This document shows, piece after piece, positions 39,603 through 49,900 of a stretch of DNA of 64,000 nucleotides (position 1 is the stretch's first letter; every line of letters begins with the position of its first letter). The position numbers and the translations under genes were made by a program. The stretch is from the NCBI GenBank assembly GCA_023853785.1, contig JAJIRX010000227.1, forward strand, positions 1-64,000, read 5' to 3'. The stretch comes from Psilocybe azurescens (lineage: Eukaryota > Basidiomycota > Agaricomycetes > Agaricales > Agrocybaceae). Below the pieces are notes generated by a model. That model did not search any database. It was not told where the DNA came from and saw only the letters and a program-made list of their open reading frames with translations.

Positions 39603-41609
39603 ATGGCTGTCACCTTTCGCCGTCGAACTCTTTCACGGCTTTTCTTCTTCGCAGTCGTAGCTCTCTTTGTGAAACTTCTTTTCTTCCCCTCCCAGCCCCC
39701 AGTAAAGTCAAAAACGAATGCCCATCAAATTCAAAGCCATAACTTCATAGAACGTGCAACGCGGTCGGACAAGTCGCTCAATGTTCAGCGCCATCCGTTT
39801 CTCCAGGCGAGGATGGGTAGGGACGAGAAGGAGGATATCTTTTCAGGGCTTATTCGGAATGGGGTTCGAGACTACTGGGAACGCTTCCAACTGCCATAGT
39901 GAGTGTCCACCCATTCACTATTTCTTGTAGGGTATGTAACGAATGATATGCCAGCATCGTGAATAAGGATACGTCGTCTATGGATGCACAGCATGTTCTA
40001 GGAGCCATCGACCAGCTGCTTTCGTTGAATGGCTGGGTGGCCGCACAATGCCCAACGCTGACACGCCCTTTCGGCCAGAACGTACGGGAGGGAGCTTACG
40101 ACGACCTCATCCGGGAAGATCATCTATACTACGTGGCAATTGTCATACACTCGGCGGATCACTTCTTGGTCGACCAGCTTGCCGTTATCGTGCAGATGGC
40201 TAAACGCCTGGGCACGAATAACCTCTTCGTATCCATGTTGGATTATGATTCAACGGACTCGACGGAGACGCTGACGGATCTGTGCGAGGCGGTACTTACG
40301 CTGCTTGGGGTGCCATTCAGGATTAGGAGGGTGCCTGGTATGACCGAGGACCCGGCTGCTGCGTATTACCCGCTTGAAGAGGCGTACATGCGTAACCTTG
40401 CGTTGGAACCGCTGCATGAATTGCAGGCGAAGAGGAGCATCAAGTTCTCGAGGGTTGTTTGGTTGAAAGGCTTCACATGTCCCAATGATGTTTTGGAGAC
40501 TATTAAGATCAGTTTCTCCAACGACGCTGCTATGGTCTGCGGCATGGATTGGGCGGAGCATAATGGCTTTTTCATTTTCTCTGATAGGTATGTTATTGGT
40601 TATGCATGCCATGCATTCATTTCAGTATTCATGTATTATCTTTCTGTGCCTTTTCCTTCTTCTAGATGGCGGACCCGCGACATCGAAGGAGACCAATTCC
40701 GACAATCTAAATCATCTTCCAAGCCCGACGGAGTCCCTCCTCGCGATCATCAAGGTGCCCTGCGCTATGCTCAACATCTGCCCTTCCAGGTCTTCTGCTG
40801 CGAATCTGGGACCCACGTCGTCGACCCATCGCAGTCATACTACCGCGGCATTGCCTACCGCGCAGGCACAGACTACCAGAACCTCAGCCGCTCTGAAAAC
40901 GTCCCCGTGCGCTCACCGGACGCGCCCTGTCTCGACAGCAGCCAGGCGTGGTTCTGTCGTGATCTGTGGGTGCGCAGCGCCCGCGACGCCATGGAGGAGG
41001 TGGACCGCGCGAACCTCGTCGGTGCGCGCAGGCGGCGGAGGGACGTCGTTGTCGAGGTCGCAGCGCGCGATCCGCTCATGGAAGGCCGCGACGCCGTCAA
41101 GGTCAAGGTCGGGCAGGCGGAAGAGGAGGTTGACGACGATGCGGCAGACAGGCGGAAGCAGGGGAATAAGATCGACCCGGACGCGAACGCAGGCTCCGAC
41201 TACGACGCGATGCCTGTGGAGGACGGCGGGGAGGACGTGCCGCCTGCGGAAGCGAACACGCTGCTGATACCCAACTCGGTGTTCAGGCCGGCGAGGATTC
41301 TGGTCAACCCGAGGTGTCCGACGACGTATGCTGGTGTGAGCCATACACAGTTGGCGAGGGATTTGTTTGGGGAGGGCGATGATGAATCGCTGAGTGCTGC
41401 TGGGAAATATGTCCTGGACGATTGGGAAGGCGCCCCTGAGAGTTTTGTGTGTCAGGAACAAAAGTGAGTGGTTTTGGTTTGTTTTATTCCCAAAAATTAT
41501 ATACTGATTACCGTCTGCAAGACAAACTGGGGGAAGGAAAGCGACGAAATCGCAAAGACGACTTGGTTTCTCGATACACGATGAGGTACAGAAACTGCTC
41601 GAACATTAA
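39603..41609 (+). CDS. GT69 alpha-mannosyltransferase, CAP59/CMT1-like
   Basis: Exons 39603-39898, 39955-40587, 40666-41463 and 41522-41609 join in frame. The N-terminus (MAVTFRRRTLSRLFFFAVVA and LFVKLLFF) is a short basic stub plus one membrane helix, a type II Golgi anchor. The luminal part shows the family pattern: YVAIVIHSADHFLVD, SMLDYDSTDSTETL, GFTCPNDVLETIK, AMVCGMDWAE, RWRTRDIEGDQF, PFQVFCCESGTHVVD and CLDSSQAWFCRDLW. In Cryptococcus, relatives act in capsule or mannan synthesis using GDP-mannose; the acceptor here is unknown. An acidic, low-complexity insert (EEEVDDDAAD to EDGGEDVPPAE) precedes a conserved tail with NPRCPTTYAGVSH. The gene looks intact. Confidence 0.85.
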
Positions 41610-42560
41610 GTTATACCCCCACTCGTATTGTGGATAGTAAAGTAATGATATGTATACTCGGTCACTTGTTAATATGTTTTGCTCTGTCCGCTTTGACTTC
41701 TTCCGGATGGATTCCGATGGAAATCGCGAGCAGATTTTGAGGGCAATTCAAAATATGGGTTTTTCGTTGGGTCTTTAGAGTCCATTTGTATTTTGTAATG
41801 GATATGGGCGACAAAACAGATTACACATTCAGAAGATTGTCCTCGAGGAGATGCGTCGCGCCTGGTAGATAATTAGAAAGGTAATGTAAGGTAGATAGTG
41901 GGGGTGGAGAGGTCGGCGGCGGAGGTGCCGCCTCGTCTCCAGGGCGTAGAAAGCCGACGGAAGTGCTGAAGGGTGACCCCTCTTCGCACTTCCAAAGGTT
42001 CTACTCTACCTGTATTGTATCTAATGTCTGTGTGCTTGATGTTAGGATATGAATGTAGAGTATTTACGGTGATGGGTGGGTGGGATTTTAAGCGAAGCTA
42101 GGAATGAGAATGGGAAGGAGTGAGCTATGCGACGGTTTGTCTAGTCGTCGTCGTGCGAGTTCAAAATGTAGTGTAAAGAAAGACGACGGGATTGTGACAC
42201 ACGTGTGGCGTCTCCTTCTCACGAGAAGTTGTACCCGCTCGCAGGTACTTCCATCAGCCATTGAAATGAAATGCAAGAATTATTGCAGCGAGTGTCGAAA
42301 CGAGGTCTCAGGTGTCAGCTGGGAAGCTCGATTCTTTAATCAAACAAATTTAGTATTACAGAGAGCAAGTACACAATGGCCAGTCAGAGGAAATATACAA
42401 CAGGGTAAAATATAAATTGTTCAGACAGAAAGCTAGGAAGACGGGGTAACTCTGCGAACGCGGAGTGGCATGTTGTCCTTAGGCTCTGATCGAAATTGGA
42501 TTAAAGAGAAGAGAAGCGAAGGGGTAAGTTAAATTCAAGTACAAGTTAAACATGTGAGTA
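41610..42560. other. Intergenic with GC-rich nested hairpins
   Basis: No gene. A compact GC-rich block at 41905-42000 contains several perfect inverted repeats (see separate entry). The rest is unremarkable AT-rich spacer between tail-to-tail genes. Confidence 0.45.
41911..41993. repeat. Nested inverted repeats downstream of GT69 gene
   Basis: GGAAGTGC (41959-41966) pairs with GCACTTCC (41986-41993) around a loop that itself contains GAAGGG/CCCCTCTTC. GTCGGC (41912-41917) pairs with GCCGAC (41953-41958), and GGCGGC pairs with GCCGCC inside it. It could fold as DNA cruciform or RNA stem-loops; a 3'-end or MITE role is speculative. Confidence 0.6.
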
Positions 42561-45012
42561 TTACTCACTCATAGTGATAGCCGCTGTGGGCTGAGGTACC
42601 TGGTCTTCATACGCAGGATCGAATTCGAATTTGTTGATTAGGGCCCTGTAGAGTATTCGATCGCGTTTCATTCAGAGGCTGCGAGGTAGATGTAGAGCAG
42701 AAGAGGAGAAATAATGCTCACGCTAGGACAGTTTTCATCTCTATGATGGACATTGTCTTCCCGATACATGCGTGTGGGCCTGCGATGAAGGAAAGTGAAG
42801 AGAAGGTTGAGTTGTATTTGGACGGGAGGTTTAGCCAGCGGGAGGGATTCCACTCTTCAGCGTCGGAGCCCCATATTTCTTTCCAGGTGTTAATCACTCG
42901 GATCTGGGTGGAGAGAGGGGAAATGAATCAGCGACCGTATTCGATTATAAAGATGCGATAGCCAGAGATTGGTTGGCGGTATACTATAGCGAGGGATGAT
43001 AATGAATGGCACTGACTGGGATGTAGAATAGTGTGCCTTTGGGAACGAGGATACCGTCGATATAGTCCGTTTTTGCTGCTTGTCGGAACGTCATCGGAAC
43101 GGGAGGCATTAGACGAAGGCTTTCCTGACTGAATATTTTATAAATCATGAGCAAGAGTTGATGCTAGCATCTCTTTGCAAGGCAGGCATGGAGGAGGAAG
43201 TAGGACTTACACGACGCAATCCAGCCATGTGAGGTCTTTTAGAGCACGGTAGTCTGGGCGCGAATTTTGGGCGAAGACAGGCGCTAGTTCTTCTCGGAGC
43301 TTTTTCTGGGTGCTTGGGTCTTTCGCGAGTAACCAGAGTGTCTTTTGAATAGGAAATGTTCGTTAAGACGGGCGATGATGATACAGGGTTCCCGAACACT
43401 TACCCAGGCCAATCCAGACGCTGTAGTTTCGTGACCGGCGCCTAAAAATGTCAGCTTTGCATAACAATTACATTCATACATCAGCCGGATATCTCGGAAA
43501 TGAAAACTCATAATTAAAATAATGCTCACGACTTGATCCATCATCGCTTTATCGCTCATAGCATACCCGCCTGCTTTGCTGTCCATATCCGCCTTTCGTG
43601 CACGCACGAGCAGACTCATGATGTCGCGCTTCGTCTCGGAGTCGGATATGGGGACTGCGGAGTCACGCATTTTGTCGTCAAGCATCTGAGAGGAGACAGC
43701 ACGGATGCGGTGCATTGCTTCCAAAAAGATTTTGAGATTTTCTGAAGAGTTTTAATTTGGGGGTTCAATTTGGAGTTCGATGAGCTTGGAATGGGGCAGC
43801 GCACCGATGAATGGGAGGTACCCGACAATATGGCGATGCTTGTAAGCCCATTCTGAGCCTAGCAAGCGCGCAATGCCTGGGATGGAGACTACGGAGATGA
43901 GTCTGGCGAGGTTAGGGCCTGTTCCAGAAAATATATGCGTGATTTAGTTCGAGGAGCAAGGTATGACTACTTTGTGAGGATACGAACCTGTTTGGAGGCT
44001 TGTCAGATTTTCGTATGCCTCGGCCAGCTCGTTGTGAGGGTTGTGAAGCGAATCGGATTGATATCCAAAGGCGGTCTCGCAGATTATGTCGAGTGTAACT
44101 TTACTCACTATTGGGCTGGGGTGAGAGATAGACTAGATGAAAATACAGATTGGAGACGTACACCATTCATACATGAAAAGCTGTTTTCCGGGAGCTGATT
44201 CTTTATTATCGGAGGCGAGTTCATTGTTCAGAATTTCGACAAGTCTACAACATGATCCCTTAGAGGTGTTCGTTATTTGGAGTAATTCGGACAGTTACCC
44301 TTCTATGGGTCCATAGTACAAGTCGCTCTCTGTGGATTATTAGTAGGATCCAAGTTCCTCGCTGTTTATTCATATGAACTCACGGGCCATGAGATTGGGA
44401 ATCGAGAATGCCGGATTCATAGCCTTGCGCATCTGCTTGTGTTCATTACCGGTTACAGTTAGCAGGCCATATCCTGTAACTGATCCTAGGACATCACGCA
44501 TAAATTTTGGCTGATAGGAGGATCATGTCAGTCGTGTTGTATGATAGTTGGCAGATTGGTGATAAAAATTCGTACTCGAGGATAATCCACCCAGTCGCTA
44601 ACTAGGATTTTGTGGATGGCTTCGGGTCTCATGAAGATGAGTCGCTCGATTCCGATGGGGCCTACGACGCGGACGACGGGCCCATATTCCTTGACCCATC
44701 CGCGTTGTGGAATTCCTGCTTCTCCTTCGAGAATAATAGCGAATTGACCGTATATCGGATGACCGAAGGGAGGACCGGGAACAGATCGTAGAGGCGAGAA
44801 AAAGCGGGGATATAAGAACAATCTGTAGATTATCCTCGAGAGCAGCCATACTGTCAGAATGAATTGACGATGAGATTTGGTTTGTGTTTCGGATAGAAAT
44901 AACACAGACCTATTCCTATGATGGCGGCAAAAACGACAACGGGTCGGTCAGCTGCTGCCTGCGTGGCATGCTGCCAGGTCGATTCAAGTGCACGAGCAAG
45001 AATGGGGGACAT
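42561..45012 (-). CDS. Cytochrome P450 monooxygenase
   Basis: Minus-strand gene with about ten exons. ATG at 45012 (MSPILARALESTWQHATQAA) starts a membrane anchor (VVVFAAIIGIVWLLSRIIYR), then VPGPPFGHPIYGQF. I-helix FLGAGHETTASGLAW (about 43450-43405), K-helix ESLRLMPPVP (about 43125-43090; ExxR) and heme loop FIAGPHACIGK (about 42790-42755; axial Cys) are all present, ending ITMSE* at 42561. This is a microsomal, class II type enzyme needing a CPR partner; substrate unknown. In the exon near 43750 an in-frame TAA (43753-43755) follows HSKLIELQIEPPN. A 60-odd nt GT-AG intron (donor in FIG, acceptor cttcag just before AAAATCTC) would remove it and keep frame, so it is not necessarily a null allele. 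Confidence 0.82.
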
Positions 45013-45276
45013 GGTACTTGATGGGTCAGGATCAGCACGCTCGCAGACAGAGGGTTATTTGTACGACGCAAAGTCCGCAGCAACGAAATCAGATGCTCGC
45101 GGCTGCCAACAGCCTACAGGAAGCGTGTTAAAGAAGGAACGCGATGTCATCGCTCTGGAACTTTGTTTTGTTTTTGATGTATAGGCATGAAGGAACCTGA
45201 CTGGCATAGAGGGAATATACAATCAACCATGTGATAATGGATCGACGAGATCTTTCTCACCACCCTTGGGGCAAAT

Positions 45277-45616
45277 AGTTCGAAGTTGGTGGGTTAAGTA
45301 AGTCTTAACCCATGTGCCGATTACGGAAATAATTGTACAAGTGGGCAACATAAGTAGCCAACTACAGTAGGCTTGCGCATATCACGAAGCTAACGATGAA
45401 CCAGGGATATGAGTTAGGTGAACCTCCTGTATCTCGGTGGGGCTTCGAGAATCGATCATCATTTCTGAAAGGTTTCGTTCGACTCGTTTATAGTTGGCTC
45501 CTACATTTAGTTATAGTTGAACCTACTAGTAATACACAAGGGACTACTTGCACGACTACTTTATACTCCAGTAATCGTGTAAGCGGATTAAGTTTTTAAC
45601 CCACCGACTTTGAACT
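45277..45616. mobile_element. MITE-like element with ~21 bp inverted termini
   Basis: Left end AGTTCGAAGTTGGTGGGTTA (45277-45296) is matched by the reverse complement of the right end, AGTTCAAAGTCGGTGGGTTA (45616-45597), with two mismatches; similarity weakens inward after GGGTTAA. The 340 bp interior has no transposase ORF. It sits upstream of the ornithine carbamoyltransferase gene and just upstream of the P450 start. No clear target duplication was found. A non-autonomous DNA transposon is the simplest reading. Confidence 0.65.
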
Positions 45617-45932
45617 TTCACTGGTAGGCTATGTAAAGTGCGTGCACATCTCATTCAGAGACGACTCTACCTCAACTCCACCTTGTGTTCACTGTTCCTG
45701 TGTTTTTGGATAGCTCCCTACGGATTGTTGGAAATCTAGCGTCTGTCTGAATGAATCGTGTCTGCCTTCGATTTATGTCATGTACGTTTAATTGTGACAT
45801 CCAACCTCTGGAAATGCAACCTACGATACATGTGCCATGGATGTACTTGAGAAAGCGGGGAAAATGATATTGATTTATAAATGAAATAATTCCGTTGACT
45901 TTGATCCAACTTTTGATCTCTTTTGACTACTC
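45617..45932. other. Spacer, nothing recognised
   Basis: Short spacer between the MITE-like element and the OTC promoter; no coding signal. Confidence 0.3.
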
Positions 45933-45943
45933 GAGTCACGTGA
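45933..45943. promoter_or_regulatory. GAGTCACGTGA site, distal copy
   Basis: An 11 bp sequence combining the Gcn4/bZIP half site GAGTCA with the E-box core CACGTG, about 280 bp upstream of the ornithine carbamoyltransferase ATG. An identical copy lies nearer the gene. In other fungi arginine genes respond to Gcn4/Cpc1 amino-acid control; that this site works so here is inference. Confidence 0.5.
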
Positions 45944-46108
45944 GTATACATTTTCCAATTTTAAATTCAATTCCTTGGGCCAGTAACATTGAGCTAAACT
46001 GCAGTGCTGACGAGATGAGAGGTGTACAGGAAATCTGACTCGATTCTTGGATTAGAATGGTTTCTATGAATAGAATACATAGGGAAATAAAATTAAACCG
46101 AACTATTA

Positions 46109-46119
46109 GAGTCACGTGA
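46109..46119. promoter_or_regulatory. GAGTCACGTGA site, proximal copy
   Basis: Identical to the copy at 45933, about 100 bp upstream of the ATG. Between it and the gene is the palindrome AACTTCGAAGTT (46166-46177). Duplication of an 11-mer in one short promoter is unlikely by chance. Confidence 0.55.
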
Positions 46120-46219
46120 TAGTTTAAATTTATGAGTCGAGTCGAGAAACGAAATTCGAACTTCGAACTTCGAAGTTGCAACTAACTCTTGTCTATTTAC
46201 CTCGACGCAGCGGCCAGCC

Positions 46220-47585
46220 ATGCTACCTCGACCTCCTCATCTTATGACCTTGGCAGATCTTTCGCCTCGTCAAATCAACCATATCATTAATCATGCTCAC
46301 TCTCTCAAATCTCGTTCAAAGCCATGGCTTGCACCTCAAGTGCCTTTCAACCAAAACACTGGGAATAGGAACAGACCCAATAGGATGCGTCTCCCTTCGC
46401 AGTCGTTGTTTTCGAAAACGATTGCTCTGCTCTTCTCTAAGCGTAGCACTAGAACACGGATAGCCGCGGAGACGAGTGCTGAGCTTCTTGGTGGAAAGGC
46501 TCTTTTTTTGGGACGTGAGGATATTCAATTGGGCGTCAACGAGTCGGCACGAGATACTGCCCAAGTCATTTCCGGGATGTGTCAGGGTATATTCGCTCGC
46601 GTTGGAGACCACTCGGAAATTGAGGCGAGTCTCGTTTGACATAGACTTGTTGGTTTTGTATATTTATATCTCCCCTAACAGGAACTGGCAAAATACTCAA
46701 ATGTTCCAGTTTTGAATGCTCTGTCGTCGTTATGGCATCCGACTCAGATTCTGGCGGACTTGCTCACTCTCCATGAGCATGCGTGGGCTTTCAACAATGT
46801 AGCACTCAAAGAGGAGAAGAAAAAATGCCAAAAGGACTGTATCCAAGCTACCTGAATTGAAACCCCTGACTATCGCATATGTCGGAGACTGCGCGAACGT
46901 CCTCAACGATATGCTCGTAACATACCCCCGCCTTGGACATAAACTTAAGGTCGCTGCTCCCCTCAAATATCGACCTCCGACCGAAGTGATGGAACGTGTC
47001 AAGGAACTCAACTGCGACAAGGGTATTGAGTGGTTCGAAGACCCCAAGTTGGCAGTCCAGGATGCAAATGTGATTGTGACCGACACATGGTACGTATAGA
47101 TCGAATTGAAAAGTCTGTTCTCTTTCCTAATTTGTGCTGTCAGGATATCCATGGGCCAAGAAGCTGAGAAGGCGGAACGACTTAAAGCCTTCGAAGGGTA
47201 CCAAGTGACAGAGGAACTGTGCAAGGGAGCCGAGCGGGACTGGAAATTCTTGCACTGTCTTCCTCGGAAGCCCGATGAAGTCGATGATGAAGTACGTCCC
47301 TAGTATAAATTTAGGACTACCTCGCGCTGAGTGTTTTCTTCGTTGCAGGTTTTCTATGGTCCTCGATCACTTGCGTTCCCAGAGGCGGAAAACCGAAAAT
47401 GGACGATCATGGCCCTTTTCGAGTAAGTCAAGCAACAATGCGGCGGGCGCTAAACGACTGTACTAATTCATCCTTTTTTTTTCCTTTTCAGTCTGCAATT
47501 CGGACGTTGGAATCTGGACCCAGAACAACCCGAAACTGCATTTATTGAAGAGGAAGTGAAAACTGGCAAGGCGGCCGAGGCTTAG
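46220..47585 (+). CDS. ARG3: Ornithine carbamoyltransferase
   Basis: Arginine biosynthesis: ornithine + carbamoyl phosphate to citrulline. Exons 46220-46624, 46682-47089, 47144-47291, 47349-47422 and 47492-47585. Carbamoyl-phosphate loop FSKRSTRTR (about 46430), GREDIQLG, then [49 protein letters not shown] (ornithine loop) and catalytic [20 protein letters not shown]. The first intron starts GC (gcgagt) rather than GT and is the only join that keeps the frame. Exon 2 carries one apparent extra A in an A6 run (46820-46825): downstream [14 protein letters not shown] is one base out of frame. In such a conserved housekeeping gene this is more likely a sequence error. No clear mitochondrial presequence precedes [11 protein letters not shown]; an upstream exon may exist. 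Confidence 0.9.
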
Positions 47586-47880
47586 TTTCGTCCATCCCCG
47601 ACCATTCTCTGACATTAGACATATAATTTTTGATTATCTAGGTTGGGTAGGGGTTGTGTAGGCAGTCATTGAATGGAGTAGGGAGGATAGGCAAAATAGT
47701 GATACAGAAGTTTCTCTTGAACATTTTTCCACCAGACGGAATTAGCCTACCAAAAAATTCTAATACATGCATAAAAACACAAATATGGGAAGGCCAACTT
47801 TAAGATGAGACGAAGAACGAACATAAGTAGATAAGTAATGTAGATAGAGAGGACCGAAAGTGCATACGCTAGGTGCTACG
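47586..47880. other. Short convergent intergenic spacer
   Basis: Tail-to-tail spacer holding the 3' ends of the OTC gene and DUF6533 protein 2; nothing else seen. Confidence 0.4.
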
Positions 47881-49900
47881 CTACATTGTCCAATCCTGAT
47901 GGTAGGTAGACATTTCCATTATCTGTGTGTCGTCGTCCAAATCCAATAGTTCAGGTTCTCGAGTGGAATTTATGTCTTCCATGCCGGATTCCACGATGTT
48001 ACCGGTGTAATTTGATTTGGAAATCGATCTTGCGCGCGCTATTTCGTTGGTCGCTCGCCTGGTGCGGGTGAGCTGTCCTTGGATCAATAAGATGACGCGG
48101 TTGCAGAAGATCGAGTGAAAAACCCGCTGTGGACTGGAGGATGTGAGTTCGGGAAACTAGACAGGGAGGTGTCAAGCGTACACTACAAGATAATTCTTGT
48201 ATTGAGGTTCCTGAATTAAAGGATGAGACCGAGGTTACTGCAAATAACTTGATAGGATACACGTACCGAAGCAACTAATGGGATAATGATGTTGGCGAGC
48301 GTGATAACTGGTTGGTGCCACAGGTAATTAGAACAATGCGCTAATAAAGAGGACAAACGATCGAAGAACACCAACCTAGCAGGTAAATATAGAAAAGAAG
48401 TCCTTTATGTCCCGCGAATCAGTAAGAAACAATGACAGCAGCAGCGTTTGACAGGATGGTTGTTTCTCACCATGTCGGTAGACATGTTTCACCCAGGATT
48501 TTCGGGTATGCCGCACTAAAAAGAAGGGATCGACCGAGTGATGGATGAACGACATGGCATAGGACTAGCGGTTAAGCTCGGAAAGGAATAGGGCTTACTA
48601 TGGTGAAATCCTTTTATCGCCGTAAGAGCAACGACCACTGGAGAGTACGGTTAGTGAATTAATTCGTCGGACTGTCTCATCATGGTGAGGATCGGAAACG
48701 AGATAAATTTTACCTGTTTCAGAAACTCCGACAAGAATATAGGCGACCATGATGAGCTTGCTGGCACTCTGCAAATTACAGCCGCGACCGCCCTCAGGAA
48801 TTGGACCAACTATTGGGGGTAGCAGATATGAGCATCAATTAAATGGAACGGTGAAAATTTGGACAGAGGAACGTACACTTGAAGGACTCGATCTCTAATA
48901 CGGTCACTACGATTCCAGGTACGAAAGTTGCCTATCATTGTGTTCAGTGATGATGTCGATAATGATAATTTGGGATTAGGGGCAGATTGAGGTTGTCACT
49001 CACAAGTGAGAGTGTTGCTAGAAAACGTAATATATTTGTCGATCTTTCCCATAATGACCATGTCCGCAGGAGAAGAATGACTGGATTTTAAAGCTGGTTG
49101 GGATATGCTTTTAAAGGCGTGAAGGATGGACGTACGTTCCGATACCATTAGACCGACAGCAATGAGCCCTGAGATAAAGAGGTGAGTATCGCGGGCACTC
49201 AATATACAAAATAGAGCGTACAGGTTATCACGATATAATAAGCTTTGCATAGCTATAGAACACAGTTTAGATTATTTCGGATTAGATGTGGATTTATATG
49301 GAATGAGAATTTACCCCTGGTGAAGGGACAGAAAAGGTTACTGTGGGATTGAGGTTGAGAAAAAGCGGTCGAAAAAGGAACTGAGTACACGCGTACAGTA
49401 TAAGCCCATGAGAGTGTCAATAAATGGAATGTATCGATTGGCAAAGAATAGGATAGTTCCGAATGTCCATGGCTGAAGCCACAAATAATTGACCTAAGAG
49501 CATAGGAAGTTGAGCGTGTAGTGATTATAGTAGATGTGGACCATTACATGCCTCGTCGCTGAAAGTAATAACATAGTCGTACACCTTGCCACAAGAATAA
49601 GCACGAGAGATGCGATAAGCCAAAAGGGCCGCGCACCAAGATCATGGACGACGCCGTCAATGCATTAGACGAGAGGATATATTCCGTCCTCTACGAAGGC
49701 GGTGTAGTTCAGATTCTACTGGATTTGTGGGATAGGTGACGAGACTCACCCATAAATACATGTCGAAAAAGAAACCTGCTAGTAGTTATTGCATGCGGAT
49801 CGAGGTAACGAACTGAGATCGTATACGCACCTGCACTCGAGGCAGCCAGTCGACGAGGGGGTTGCGGATTCAAGAGCGAACCAGCGTCGTTAAACTGCAC
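47881..49900 (-). CDS. DUF6533-type membrane protein 2
   Basis: Many short minus-strand exons. The signature VYDYVITFSDE lies at about 49584-49552, followed by WTFGTILFFANRYIPFIDTL at about 49470-49410. Later helices appear between 49240 and 48300, and VFHSIFCNRVILLIQGQLTR at about 48120-48065 gives the conserved C-terminal end of the family, then a polar tail (DLDDDTQIMEMSTYHQDWTM*) ending at 47881. The start is uncertain; an exon with NDAGSLLNPQPPRRLAASSA (about 49895-49835) may be the beginning. Function unknown; exons not all resolved. Confidence 0.6.
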
